Shown: piece by piece, positions 21,094-31,347 of the stretch
Layout: each line of letters begins with the position of its first letter
How positions within the stretch are numbered: position 1 is the first letter of the stretch
NCBI GenBank assembly: GCA_947650285.1
Contig: CANTFL010001443.1
Span: forward strand, 168,180 to 232,179
Direction: 5' to 3'
DNA from: Hyaloperonospora brassicae
Lineage: Eukaryota; Oomycota; Peronosporomycetes; Peronosporales; Peronosporaceae
DNA length: 64,000 nt
Notes under the pieces: generated by a model
The model's input: only the letters and a program-made list of their open reading frames with translations
Database searches by the model: none
Told to the model about the DNA's origin: nothing
Made by a program: the position numbers and the translations under genes

Positions 21094-22720
21094 CTATACT
21101 GATCCGATGAGGATCGGTACAAAGCTGGTTAATCCCTCATGAATTTGCTGGATGGATTTCACTAGATGATCCATCAATCGCAGAAGATCCTTATCTTCTG
21201 CATATGCCTTTCGTACGTCGTCAAATAAGCTTGACGACGTAACACTGACTGACAGTGTCGCAACAGTGGGCTTATACTCACTGTTGGATTGTGCGCCTGG
21301 CTCGAAATCGGGCCGGCGCGAGAGCGCATCAACGACGACATTGAGTCGTCCTGGTTTATACTCCACGGAAAAGTTATACTTCGCAAAGAAATACATCCAC
21401 CTCGCCATCCTTTGCGAGAGGTGTGGGCTGTTTACGGCCGTGCGTAATGACGCATGGTCCGTATAGACAACAAACGGTCTATCTCTTAAGAGATAGACGC
21501 GAAACTTACCCAGTGCATATTTCATGGCAAGTAGTTCCTTGTCGATGCACTGGGTAATTACGCTCAGCCGCTTGCAGCTGACGCGATTGATAGCAGACGA
21601 CCCGCTCTGCGCCGTCTGTGTCGTATTGCATTAACGCACAGCCGATTGCAAAATCGCTGGCGTCACAGACCACATCAAATGGTCTGTCCTGGTCGGCAAA
21701 TCGCCAAGATGGGAGATTGCATCAAGCTTTTCTTATGCCTCAAAGGAACGCTGGCACTCAGCGTTCCATGACCACTTGACATTTTTCTTGAGCAGACAAG
21801 AAAGATGAATAGTCATCTCGGCGTAGTTGCGCGAGTACTTGTGCAAGTACGCCGCTAGATCAAGGAACTTTCTTAGTCCCTTGACATCGACTGGCACTGG
21901 CCGGTCGGTGATCGCCTTGATCTTTTCGGGATCAGGGCGTACGCCGTGTTTACCCACGATGCAGCCAAGAAGTGGTATTTCGCTAGCCGCGAAGATACAC
22001 TTCTTGAGGTTGGCGTACAACTTATACTTGCGCATAAGTTGAAAACCTTACGGACGTGAGTTCTGTGAACTTCAACGTCCGTCTATCCTTTCATAGCCCG
22101 GCTATGGACGAACACATCGTCGAAATAACTCGGTGCGAAATCCCGCACCGGTCTCAACAGAGTTGTAACACATCTGTTGAATGTTGCAGGGGCATTACTC
22201 AGCCCATGTGGCATCACTAGCCACTCCCACAGCATCCCGCTGGGGGTACTCACTGCTGTGTACGGAACATCCCGTTCACGCATGAGGATCGGATAGAAGT
22301 CATTCATCAGATCCATGGACGAGAAGATGGTGTTCTTATACATACCATCTATGATTACGTCCTTCCTCGGTATCGGCGTCTGAGCCGGTACCGTTGCAGC
22401 ATTCAATTTGTTGAATGCGTGCACTATCCGCCACCCTCCTGTGGCCTTTCGCACACAGAAGGTCGGAGATCTGTGAGGGGATGTTGATTCCCTCACATGG
22501 CCCGCTGCTAAGCGATCGGCAAAGAACTTGTCGATCGCTAGTACTTGTTCACGAGGCAGTGGCCACTGCTTCATGACACAGTACTTCGAGCCCGGTTTGA
22601 GCTCGATCTCGTGTCGAGTGCCTTTGTCCTTAGGCAACTCGCAAGGTACGGATTCAGGGAACACATCCCTGAATTCGATCAAATCCTTGTACAATGGATT
22701 TGCCTGAAGCGACTTCCGGG
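21094..22720 (-). pseudogene. reverse transcriptase and RNase H of element B
   Basis: RT motifs: RHEIELKPGS, KATGGWRIVHAFNKLN, IFSSMDLMNDFYPI, GLSNAPATFNR and YFDDVFVHS (the catalytic x-x-DD). Thumb region: KYKLYANLKKCIFAASEIP. RNase H: FDVVCDASDFAIGCALMQ, VYTDHASLR, DALSRRPDF. Stops follow RAMKG and RSFEA, and exactly the same two stops occur in element C. This whole tract is almost identical in DNA to 28100-29540, while the flanking parts of the two elements are clearly diverged. Confidence 0.88.
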
Positions 22721-23835
22721 ATTAGGATTCATATCTCTTAATCCGAGTCTTCTCATCGATGACAGTTTCGTCCATCGATGAACTGCTGAGAACCCTCTCG
22801 GTCTCAGTAAACACCGTTGCCGATCGAATATCGGCCACATACTCATCCTCTGTGACGAGTACGGCAGATCTGCTTGACTTTGCCACTACGCAGATCACGC
22901 AAGAACCGCTTCGGCTCTAGTGTCGGCAATTGGGTTATCTACGAAGTTAACTTCTGAGGCGCAACCAGATCAAGCGTGTAAGCGCCTACGCTTGATCCAT
23001 CATTAACCAAGACATTCAGTGTCTCGGTTACTTCCTGGGAAGTCACTTCCACAGGATCCGGAAGAGCTTTCTCCACAATGTAGTCATCATCTACATTGTG
23101 TTCTTGTACAGTCGTGCTAACGACCGTACCACAAGTGAGGCCATCGCACTCGCTCGTAGTACACCCACGTGAGTGTGGGCGCTCCAAGATATTCGTCAGG
23201 TGATTATCTAAGGAACAAGTAGCAGGCATCGTTGCCGACCGATACTACAAACTCACCCTTGTCTCGTATTTTCTGAGCCAAGGCTACCCTAAGATGACGT
23301 CGAACCTATCATCTAGGTCAAGCACGATGAAATCATCATCGTACTGTTTGCCTTTTGACGTGTAGTGGATTCCGAATACACGCTTCTTCACAGTGATCGA
23401 TGCGCCTGTCGCTAGGCGCACCGTCATATTCGTTGGAGAGATCTCCCGCTTCACGAAGTTTAAACTTCCTGCTTCTAGCGACTGGCGACGAACAAAATTG
23501 TTCGACGCCCCACAGTTTACTAGTACGCGAAGTGACAAGTCTTTTGTCACTTCTAACTTCCAGGTGATGATCGACACCTCATCACCAGGTGCAGAGACAC
23601 ACATAAATTGTGTGTCGGCAGCAACCTTCTTCAGGAGATTTGCAAATTCTCTTGATGTTGCTAGATCAGTAGGTCGTTTAGCCCCTACTGATCCCGGCCG
23701 TTTTTTATGGTCCACCTCGCTGTTGCGACTTCGCAACAGCAACGGACCCTCGCCCTCCAGTTCTTCTTGCTGGTGGGTGAATACTGCGCTCAGCACCGCG
23801 AGGTCCTGAGCGGGGGACACTGCATTCGTATGCAT
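22721..23835 (-). pseudogene. aspartic protease and pre-RT linker of element B, active site lost
   Basis: The protease reads LSLRVLVNCGASNNFV where element C has ALVDCGASNNFV, so the catalytic Asp is replaced by Asn. The flap and second half follow (VRLATGASITVKKR, DDDFIVLDLDDRFDVILG) and end in a stop at 23284. The linker to RT continues with several stops (ILERPHSRGCTTSECDGLT, VGAYTLDLVAPQKLT). Confidence 0.75.
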
Positions 23836-24742
23836 AATGTCCCAACTTGTGACAGCGATGGCATCTCACCGTTCGCTTGTCGTTCATAGGGCGAGGTTTC
23901 TCGCCATCGACTTGACAGAGGTCCATTGGTTCTGGACCTCCGACTGCTAATCGTCTCTGTGGACGATGCGGGGTCAACGTAGCGTGAGCCTGTATCACGC
24001 TATAATCTTCTTGCTCCTCTGCGAAGATTGCCTCTGAGAGCGTCTTTAGCTCTCCGCGGAACAGGTGGTCCCTAACGGGACCGTATGAAAGCCCTTTAAT
24101 AAAGATTGTGATCAACACAAAGTCACTCCCAGAATTCACTACCATGCAGCTTGCAAGGTAGCGTACATGTTGGTCGTAAGCGTGGACCTTACGCTTACCC
24201 TGCTTGAGTTGTAGGAGCTCCGAAAGAGTCCTGAACTCTGCTCTGAGCGGTTCGAACGTCTCACTGAGCAGGGTCTTGAAGACATCTAACGACCCAAACA
24301 CATTTGGGTCGTGCAACTTGAGGTTCAGGGCTCAAGCTCTGGTTTCTCCTGCCAGGTTAGACTGAGCGAATGAGACTTGCATTCGCTCATCGTCGATGCG
24401 ACGAGCATCGATGGCATCGTCCAGCTCGACAAACCACCTCAACAGGGAGTCTTCCTCGACTCCCCGATACTTGGAGACCTCTAGTTTTAGAGACTCCCGT
24501 CGACGCTCACGCGTCGACTCTGCGGACTGAGACTGTTGTTGTCTCAGTGCTTCGGTACCCTGGTGATCTTGTTGTTGTAACAAGATCACCTGCGCTCGCG
24601 ACTCATCAAGTTCTCGTCGCAAGAAATTGATAATGACGACATGTTGCTGGTCCCTATCCCTTGGGGATAGCATGGCCCATATGGCTTCCTCGCCAACGGT
24701 CGAACTCATTCGTTCGATCGCACTCCATTCGATGTCGCTCAA
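23705..24742 (-). pseudogene. gag of element B
   Basis: It starts MSDIEWSAIERMSS. Coiled-coil/matrix-like N-terminus, then a capsid-type retrotransposon gag region (PNVFGSLDVFKTLLSETFEP, LLQLKQGKRKVHAYDQHV) and a CCHC zinc knuckle CHRCHKLGHYAYEC. One in-frame stop after ETRA (24332) splits it; otherwise a single frame. A frame change lies between the knuckle and the protease. Confidence 0.82.
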
Positions 24743-24834
24743 ATGAAGTAGCTTTCACGGGTTCCGTGAAAGCTGCCTTCGTCTACATCGCTCAACATGT
24801 TCATGTTGGGCGATGGGGTTGTGGTCCTTGGACG

Positions 24835-24852
24835 GACTACGAAGTGCTACCA
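24835..24852 (-). other. primer-binding site of element B
   Basis: On the minus strand, two bases after the LTR end GTTACA, the sequence TGGTAGCACTTCGTAG begins. Element C has TGGTAGCACTTTGTAG at the same place. The TGG start fits a tRNA 3' CCA end. I did not match the tRNA. Confidence 0.6.
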
Positions 24853-24854
24853 GG

Positions 24855-25286
24855 TGTAACAAGGCACTGTTGACTACGTACTGGGTGACCAGTACGGAGT
24901 ATACTTCTACTGACGACAGTGGTCGATAGTGCCCTGCTAGGTGTTGAAGGAACACAGAGGAAGGAAATGAGACTAAGTAGTCAGACTAGTCTCTGGTAAA
25001 AGTAAAACTGTATTAATATAATTAAGTCCTATAACTTCTTGAATCTTCTGTTGTCCTGACTTAATTATACTAATATAACTAAATGTATGATGACGTCTAC
25101 TCACCACCCATTGTGCGCGTCTAGCAGCGATTAGTGGGTTGATACCATCACGATATCAACCAATGAGTAGACCCTTCGGACATCTCAACAATATCACCAT
25201 GTCTGTGATATTGTTAAAAGAATATCCGACGTAATATTTTTTATTGTCAATTTGTTCAATGACAATTTCATGTAACGGGCTACCCC
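24855..25286 (-). repeat. type-2 LTR (5' LTR of element B), six terminal bases missing
   Basis: It starts TGTAAC at 24855 (PBS side) and ends CTACCCC at 25286, where a complete copy (32862-33298) continues to the terminal GTTACA. It is about 75% similar to type 1 in the inner two thirds and unlike it in the outer 130 bases. Stem-loops include GTACTGG/CCAGTAC and AACAATATCAC/GTGATATTGTT. Confidence 0.8.
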
Positions 25287-25696
25287 TGTAACGGGGCAGC
25301 CCGTTACATGGAATTGTCGCTTTGAGGAAAGTGACAATAAGAATATGAAGTTGTATATTCTTTTAACAATATCACCGAAGTGGTGATATTGAAGGGTCGA
25401 CCAAAGAGTCTGTTCATTGGTTGATATCTTGATGATATCAACCCACCAATCGCCGCTAGACGCGCGCAATTAGTGGTGACGAGACGTCACCATACACTCA
25501 GTTATATTAGCATAATTAAGTAAAGTCAAACAGAGAGACAGTAGCTAAAGACTTAATTATATTAATATAACATTTCTACTTTTCTTTAAGACAGTGTTGC
25601 CTCTGTCTTACCTACCGCTTCCTCGGTTGCCTCTTGTACGCTTGTCGGTGCATGATACCCTTGCGTTAAGTTCACGCAAGGGTGTGCCCCGTTACT
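25287..25696 (+). repeat. type-1 LTR (5' LTR of element C)
   Basis: It starts TGTAACGGGG directly at the end of the neighbouring LTR, with no bases and no duplication between. It ends CCCCGTTACT at 25696, where the last base is T instead of the usual A. It is the inverted equivalent of 17565-17967. Confidence 0.85.
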
Positions 25697-25698
25697 CC

Positions 25699-25716
25699 TG
25701 GTAGCACTTTGTAGTC
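25699..25716 (+). other. primer-binding site of element C
   Basis: TGGTAGCACTTTGTAG starts two bases after the LTR, as in element B (one difference in 16). Confidence 0.65.
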
Positions 25717-25802
25717 CTTCCAGCGACCACCTCCACATCATCCACCATGAACATGTTGGATGATGAGGAGACCTTTCACACCACGCGTGATGGGTTAACC
25801 AT

Positions 25803-26900
25803 TTGAGTGACATCGAATGGAGTGCGGTAGAACGCTTGAGTTCTACCGTATGCGAGGTCGCTATTAGCGCCATGTTGGAGACTCTTGACAGAGACCAACA
25901 ACATGCCGCTATGGCCAAGTTCATTCAAAATGAACTTGTCGCCGAAAGGGAGAAAGTAGCCTTGCTTCACCAGCAAGGCTCTCAACAGGCCGAGCAGTTG
26001 AGAGAACTCGGTGCTCAACAGACAGAGCTGTTGAGACAGCAGCAACTCCATGCTGCTGTGGGCGGGACGGCACATGCGCGTCGTCCCGAGGTCATGAAGG
26101 TTGACATCTCCAAGTACAGTGGAGTCCCGGAGGACTCCCTGTTACTATGGTTTGTCGAACTCGACAGAGCCCTAAGGGCTCGTCGCGTCGAAGATGAGAA
26201 AATGAAACTCACATTTGCTCAGACCCACTAGGCAGGGTGTGCCAAAACTTGGTCCCTGTGGCTCGAGAGTAGCGACCCAAATGTGTTTAGGTCGTTAGAT
26301 GACTTCAAGTCCCGGCTCAGACAAACGTTTGAACCGCCACGGGCTAAGTTCAGGGCTCGTTCAGAGCTCCTGAAACTCAAGCAGGGTAAGCGTGATGTGC
26401 ACGCTTACGCACAACATATACGACTCCTTGCGAGTAGTATAACTGCTAACCCAGTACATAAATACACGTTGATTACGGTGTTCATGCAAGGGCTCGCAGA
26501 AGGGCCCGTCAGGAGCCACCTGTTCCGCCTTGATCTGAATACGCTGTAAGATGCGATATCAGCCGCGGAACGGGAAGACTTTAGCATTAGACAGGCTCAT
26601 GCTAGCTCAAACGCTTATCTTCCACCGAGACGACAAGAGATCGGAGGTCCAGAACCAATGCACCTCTGCTATGTTGAGATCAAGAGACCTCGCTCTTCGA
26701 ACAACAAGCGATTGCTAAAGTGCAATCGCTGTCAGAAGTTAGGGTATTTCGCACATGAGTGTAGTGCTCCACGCTTAGTACCAAGCAGTACTGAGCGAAA
26801 TGGACGACCATTCGCAAAGAAGGGCAATGGACGTGGGTCCAGCGCTGTTGCGAAGCCGCAACAGCGAGACGAACCATCAAAAAATGGTCGGGGTCAGTAG
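25803..26900 (+). pseudogene. gag of element C
   Basis: It starts MSDIEWSAVERLSS. It has the same organisation as gag of B but is strongly diverged in the first half (Gln-rich coiled coil, QQAEQLRELGAQQTELL). It continues with PNVFRSLDDFKSRLRQTFEP, LLKLKQGKRDVHAYAQHI and the knuckle CNRCQKLGYFAHEC. It is broken by a stop at 26229-26231 and a further one at 26547-26549. Confidence 0.82.
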
Positions 26901-26950
26901 GGGCGGAGCTCCCTACTGATCCAGCAACCTCAAGAGAATTTGCAAATCTC

Positions 26951-28030
26951 TTGACGAAAGTTGCTCCAGATACACAATCATTGTGTGTCTCTGCACCTGG
27001 TGATGACGTTTCGCTCATCACCTTGAAGTTGGAAGCGACAAATGATTTGTCGCTTCGTGCCCTAGTAGACTGTGGGGCGTCGAACAACTTTGTTCGTCGC
27101 CAGTCACTAGAGGGTCGTAGGCTCAAGTTCGTTGAGCGCGACATTCCCCTCACGAGGATGACGGTGCGCCTTGCAACAGGCGCATCGATAACCGTTGAGA
27201 AACGTGTAGTAGGAATCCACTACACGTTAGAGGGCGAACAGTACGATGATGTCTTCATCGTACTAGATCTGGATGACAAATTTGATGTCATCCTGGGATT
27301 ACCTTGGCTCAGAAAGTACGAGCCAAGGGTGAGCTGGCAGCATCGATCCGTGAAGATGCCTGCCGCTTGTTCATCAGATGGCCATCTGATGAACATCTTG
27401 GAGCGTCCACAAGCGTGTGGATGTTCTGCGAGTGAGTGCGATGGCCTCACTTGCGGTACGGTCGTTAGCACGACTGCACAAGATCACAGTGTAGTTGATC
27501 ACTACACTGTGGAGCATGCTCCCGGCGGCTGTACAGGAGTACAGGCTGCGCCGAAGGTCCACCACTCGAAGAAGTCGAGTGGACCGGGACATGGATGCAT
27601 GCCTAGCGGGCAGCATCTTAGACAGAAGAAACCTGTTGCTCCCAAAGGGCAACATGGAAATCCTAGGTCGACTGGAGAGTCGACCGTAGAGGATCGGTCC
27701 CTGACTGTGGTTGCACAGCCACAGTCAGATGACGTCGAGGGAATTAGTCCCCACGTACTTGAGGAAGGAATTCCTAAAGAGTCACTTGCCGAAGGATTAG
27801 GCCTTCATCAACCTGTGGAAAGAAGTTCTCAGGAAGTAACCGAGACGTTGAAAGTCTTGCTTATTGACGGATCAAGCGTAGGCGCTTATACGCTTGATCT
27901 GATTGTGCCTCCGAAGTTAACTTCGGAGATAACTCAGTTGCCAACGCTAGAACCGAAGCAGTTCTTGCGTTATCTGCGTAGTGGCAAAGTCAAGCAGATC
28001 TGCCTACTCGTCACAGAGGTAAGTATGTAA
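26951..28030 (+). pseudogene. aspartic protease and linker of element C
   Basis: An open frame of 359 codons. The protease motif ALVDCGASNNFV is intact, followed by VRLATGASITVEKR, DDVFIVLDLDDKFDVILGLP and the linker (CSASECDGLTCGTVVSTT ... VGAYTLDLIVPPKLT). It is longer than the homologous part of B and appears the least damaged segment of the composite. The frame stops at 28030 just before RT. Confidence 0.8.
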
Positions 28031-28089
28031 TCGATATTTGGTCGGCGACAGTATTTGCTGAGAACGGACAGGTTCTCAGCAGCTCATCG

Positions 28090-29760
28090 ATGGACGAAAG
28101 TGTCCTCGATGAGAAGACTCGGATTGAGCGATACACCTCCCAATCCTGGGAGTCACTTCAGGCAAATCCATTGTACAAGGATTTGATCGAATTCAGGGAT
28201 GTGTTTCCTGAATCCGTACCTTGCGAGTTGCCTAAGGACAAAGGCACTCGACACGAGATCGAGCTCAAACCGGGCTCGAAGTACTGTGTCATGAAGCAGT
28301 GGCCACTGCCTCGTGAACAAGTACTAGCGATCGACAAGTTCTTTGCCGATCGCTTAGCAGCGGGCCATGTGAGGGAATCAACATCCCCTCACAGATCTCC
28401 GATCTTCTGTGTGCGAAAGGCCACAGGAGGGTGGCGGATAGTGCACGCATTCAACAAATTGAATGCTGCAACGGTACCGGCTCAGACGCCGATACCGAGG
28501 AAGGACGTAATCATAGATGGTATGTATAAGAACACCATCTTCTCGTCCATGGATCTGATGAATGACTTCTATCCGATCCTCATGCGTGAACGGGATGTTC
28601 CGTACACAGCAGTGAGTACCCCCAGCGGGATGCTGTGGGAGTGGCTAGTGATGCCACAGGGGCTGAGTAATGCCCCTGCAACATTCAACAGATGTGTTAC
28701 AACTCTGTTGAGACCGGTGCGGGATTTCGCACCGAGTTATTTCGACGATGTGTTCGTCCATAGCCGGGCTATGAAAGGATAGACGGACGTTGAAGTTCAC
28801 AGAACTCACGTCCGTAAGGTTTTCAACTTATGCGCAAGTATAAGTTGTACGCCAACCTCAAGAAGTGTATCTTCGCGGCTAGCGAAATACCACTTCTTGG
28901 CTGCATCGTGGGTAAACACGGCGTACGCCCTGATCCCGAAAAGATCAAGGCGATCACCGACCGGCCAGTGCCAGTCGATGTCAAGGGACTAAGAAAGTTC
29001 CTTGGTCTAGCGGCGTACTTGCACAAGTACTCGCGCAACTACGCCGAGATGACTATTCATCTTTCTTGTCTGCTCAAGAAAAATGTCAAGTGGTCATGGA
29101 ACGCTGAGTGCCAGCGTTCCTTTGAGGCATAAGAAAAGCTTGATGCAATCTCCCATCTTGGCGATTTGCCGACCAGGACAGACCATTTGATGTGGTCTGT
29201 GACGCCAGCGATTTTGCAATCGGCTGTGCGTTAATGCAATACGACGCAGACGGCGCAGAGCGGGTCGTCTGCTATCAATCGCGTCAGCTGCAAGCGGCTG
29301 AGCGTAATTACCCAGTGCACGACAAGGAACTACTTGCCATGAAATATGCACTGGCTAAGTTTCGCGTCTATCTCTTAAGAGATAGACCGTTTGTTGTCTA
29401 TACGGACCATGCGTCATTACGCACGGCCGTAAACAGCCCACACCTCTCGCAAAGGATGGCGAGGTGGATGTATTTCTTTGCGAAGTATAACTTTTCCGTG
29501 GAGTATAAACCAGGACGACTCAATGTCGTTGCTGATGCGTTATCATGTCGACCCGACTTCGAGCCAACGTCCCGAGTCAACAGTGAGGCCTTGCCCACTG
29601 TTGCGACACTTTTCATCAGTGTGCCGTCGTCGACTTTACTGGACGACGTGCGGAAAGCATACGCAGAAGACACGAATCTCCACCGTTTGATAGGTCATCT
29701 TGCGAACCCATCCCGGAAATCCTTGTCGGATTTGCCGGCTCTATACCGTTCCTCTTTGAA
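28090..29760 (+). pseudogene. reverse transcriptase and RNase H of element C
   Basis: It has the same motifs as B, including YFDDVFVHS and FDVVCDASDFAIGCALMQ. Stops after RAMKG (28780) and RSFEA (29130) are shared exactly with B. After about 29540 the two elements diverge again (DALSCRPDFEPTS here, DALSRRPDFEPGA in B). Confidence 0.88.
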
Positions 29761-29769
29761 TCGGTACAC

Positions 29770-31347
29770 GACTCGCAATGGCCTGCTGTACTATACAGCA
29801 GTTGCCGACGACACGCCTCGTGTCGTCGTTCCCGATCATGATGAATTGCGATTACGCTCCATGTTCGAGTGTCACGATGCGCCGTCTGGCGGGCGCCGTG
29901 GCCGAGAAAAGGCTTACCTCACGGTAAGTCGTGCTTTTACTGGCCACGCCAGTATCAGTTTATCCGCAAGTACATTCGTTCTTGCGAGTTTTGTCAACGG
30001 GTGAAGCCTAGTCCTTCATCCCGTGCACCATTGCAACCTCTGCCCGTCCCGGCAGGGTGTTGGAAGTCCGAGTCGATGGACTTTGTCTTCGGGTTTTCCG
30101 AAGACAATAACAAGAATAATGGTCTTTCGTGTTTGTGGGTCGTTTCAGTAAGATGGTACATCTTGCTGCAGTCCAAGAATCGATAAACGCCCACGGCTGT
30201 GCGCGTGTCTTCATCGACACTGTATTTAGACTCCGCGGTTTACCCCGTGAACTCGTATTTGACCGTGACCCTTGGTTGACGGCGGCGTTTGGCAATCCGT
30301 ATTCCGCACATTGAAAACACGATTGAAGATGTCAACCTCTGAACATCCCGAAACGGATGGTTAGACTGAACGAGCGAACCGTGTCCTCGAAGAAATTAAT
30401 TGTGGATACGTCCACTCCTTTTCACATTGGAGTGAGTTCTTGCCGATGGTTGGGCTCGACATCAACAACTCCGTGCATGCGTCCAGAACGCATACACCGT
30501 TCTACGTGAATGGCTTACGCCACCCACGTGTTCCCGCCCTCATACAGAGTGACTCTGAGTTAAGGGAGGGGCTCGCTCTAGCAAAAACTGTTTTGGCTCT
30601 TGCTCATCACGTATCACCGCTCACGCCGATGATATTGATGCCGATGTCGGCAACGTCGAAATCGAGGAAATAGAGCTTAGCAGTAGCGATGACGCTACTG
30701 CCACATCAGACAATGATAAAGATGCTGGGATATTCAGCATCGTCAACGACAATGCCAGCGAGGGAGAAGACACCCTCGTTGAAGAAGAGAGCAATCTCTT
30801 AGCAGTGCGCGCGAAGCGCACTGAAAGACAAAACATAGAGTCAGCAGAGAACTTCCTGCTGACTCTAGAGGCGGCAGTCCGTTTTGTTCAGGACTCCATC
30901 GCAAATGCAGTGGACCGCCAGAAACGGAACGCAGACAAGAATGGAAGAGCAAATGCTCTTTCATTTAAGGTTAATGACCTTGTACAACTGTCTACGGTAA
31001 ACTTACCTGGACATGTAGTCACTAATGTCGGCAGTAGTTTACTACTGCCAAAATACATTGGACCATTTCGTGTGTTGCATCGCAAGGGCAATGCATACAC
31101 ACTCAAATTGCCTCGCAGGATGCGCACGCATCCTACATTTTTTGTTGGTAGTCTCCGTTCGTGCCATCAGTACGAGACCTCTTGCGAGACCGAAGATAAC
31201 CGGCGCGCTCAAGGATCGCTAACAGATTATTGTGATCACGGACCAAACACTGAAGTTGGTCTTTCATCGACGCGGCTTTGCGACGAGCCGTATCTAGCTC
31301 GTCACGCAAATGACGCCTCTCGCGTTCACTCTCAAGCTGAGCGATAG
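29770..31347 (+). pseudogene. integrase and GPY/F module of element C, frameshifted
   Basis: Zinc region with frameshift near 29930, then CEFCQRVKPSPSSRAPLQPL, SMDFVFGFSED, VFDRDPWLTAAFG, GYVHS-type region (YVHSFSHWSEFLPM), THTPFYVNGLRHPRVPAL, an acidic linker, FVQDSIANAVDRQKRNADK and YIGPFRVLHRKGNAYTLKL. Here the C-terminal part is in the normal direction, which shows what was inverted in B. A stop at 31345 precedes the chromodomain linker in the same frame. Confidence 0.82.
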
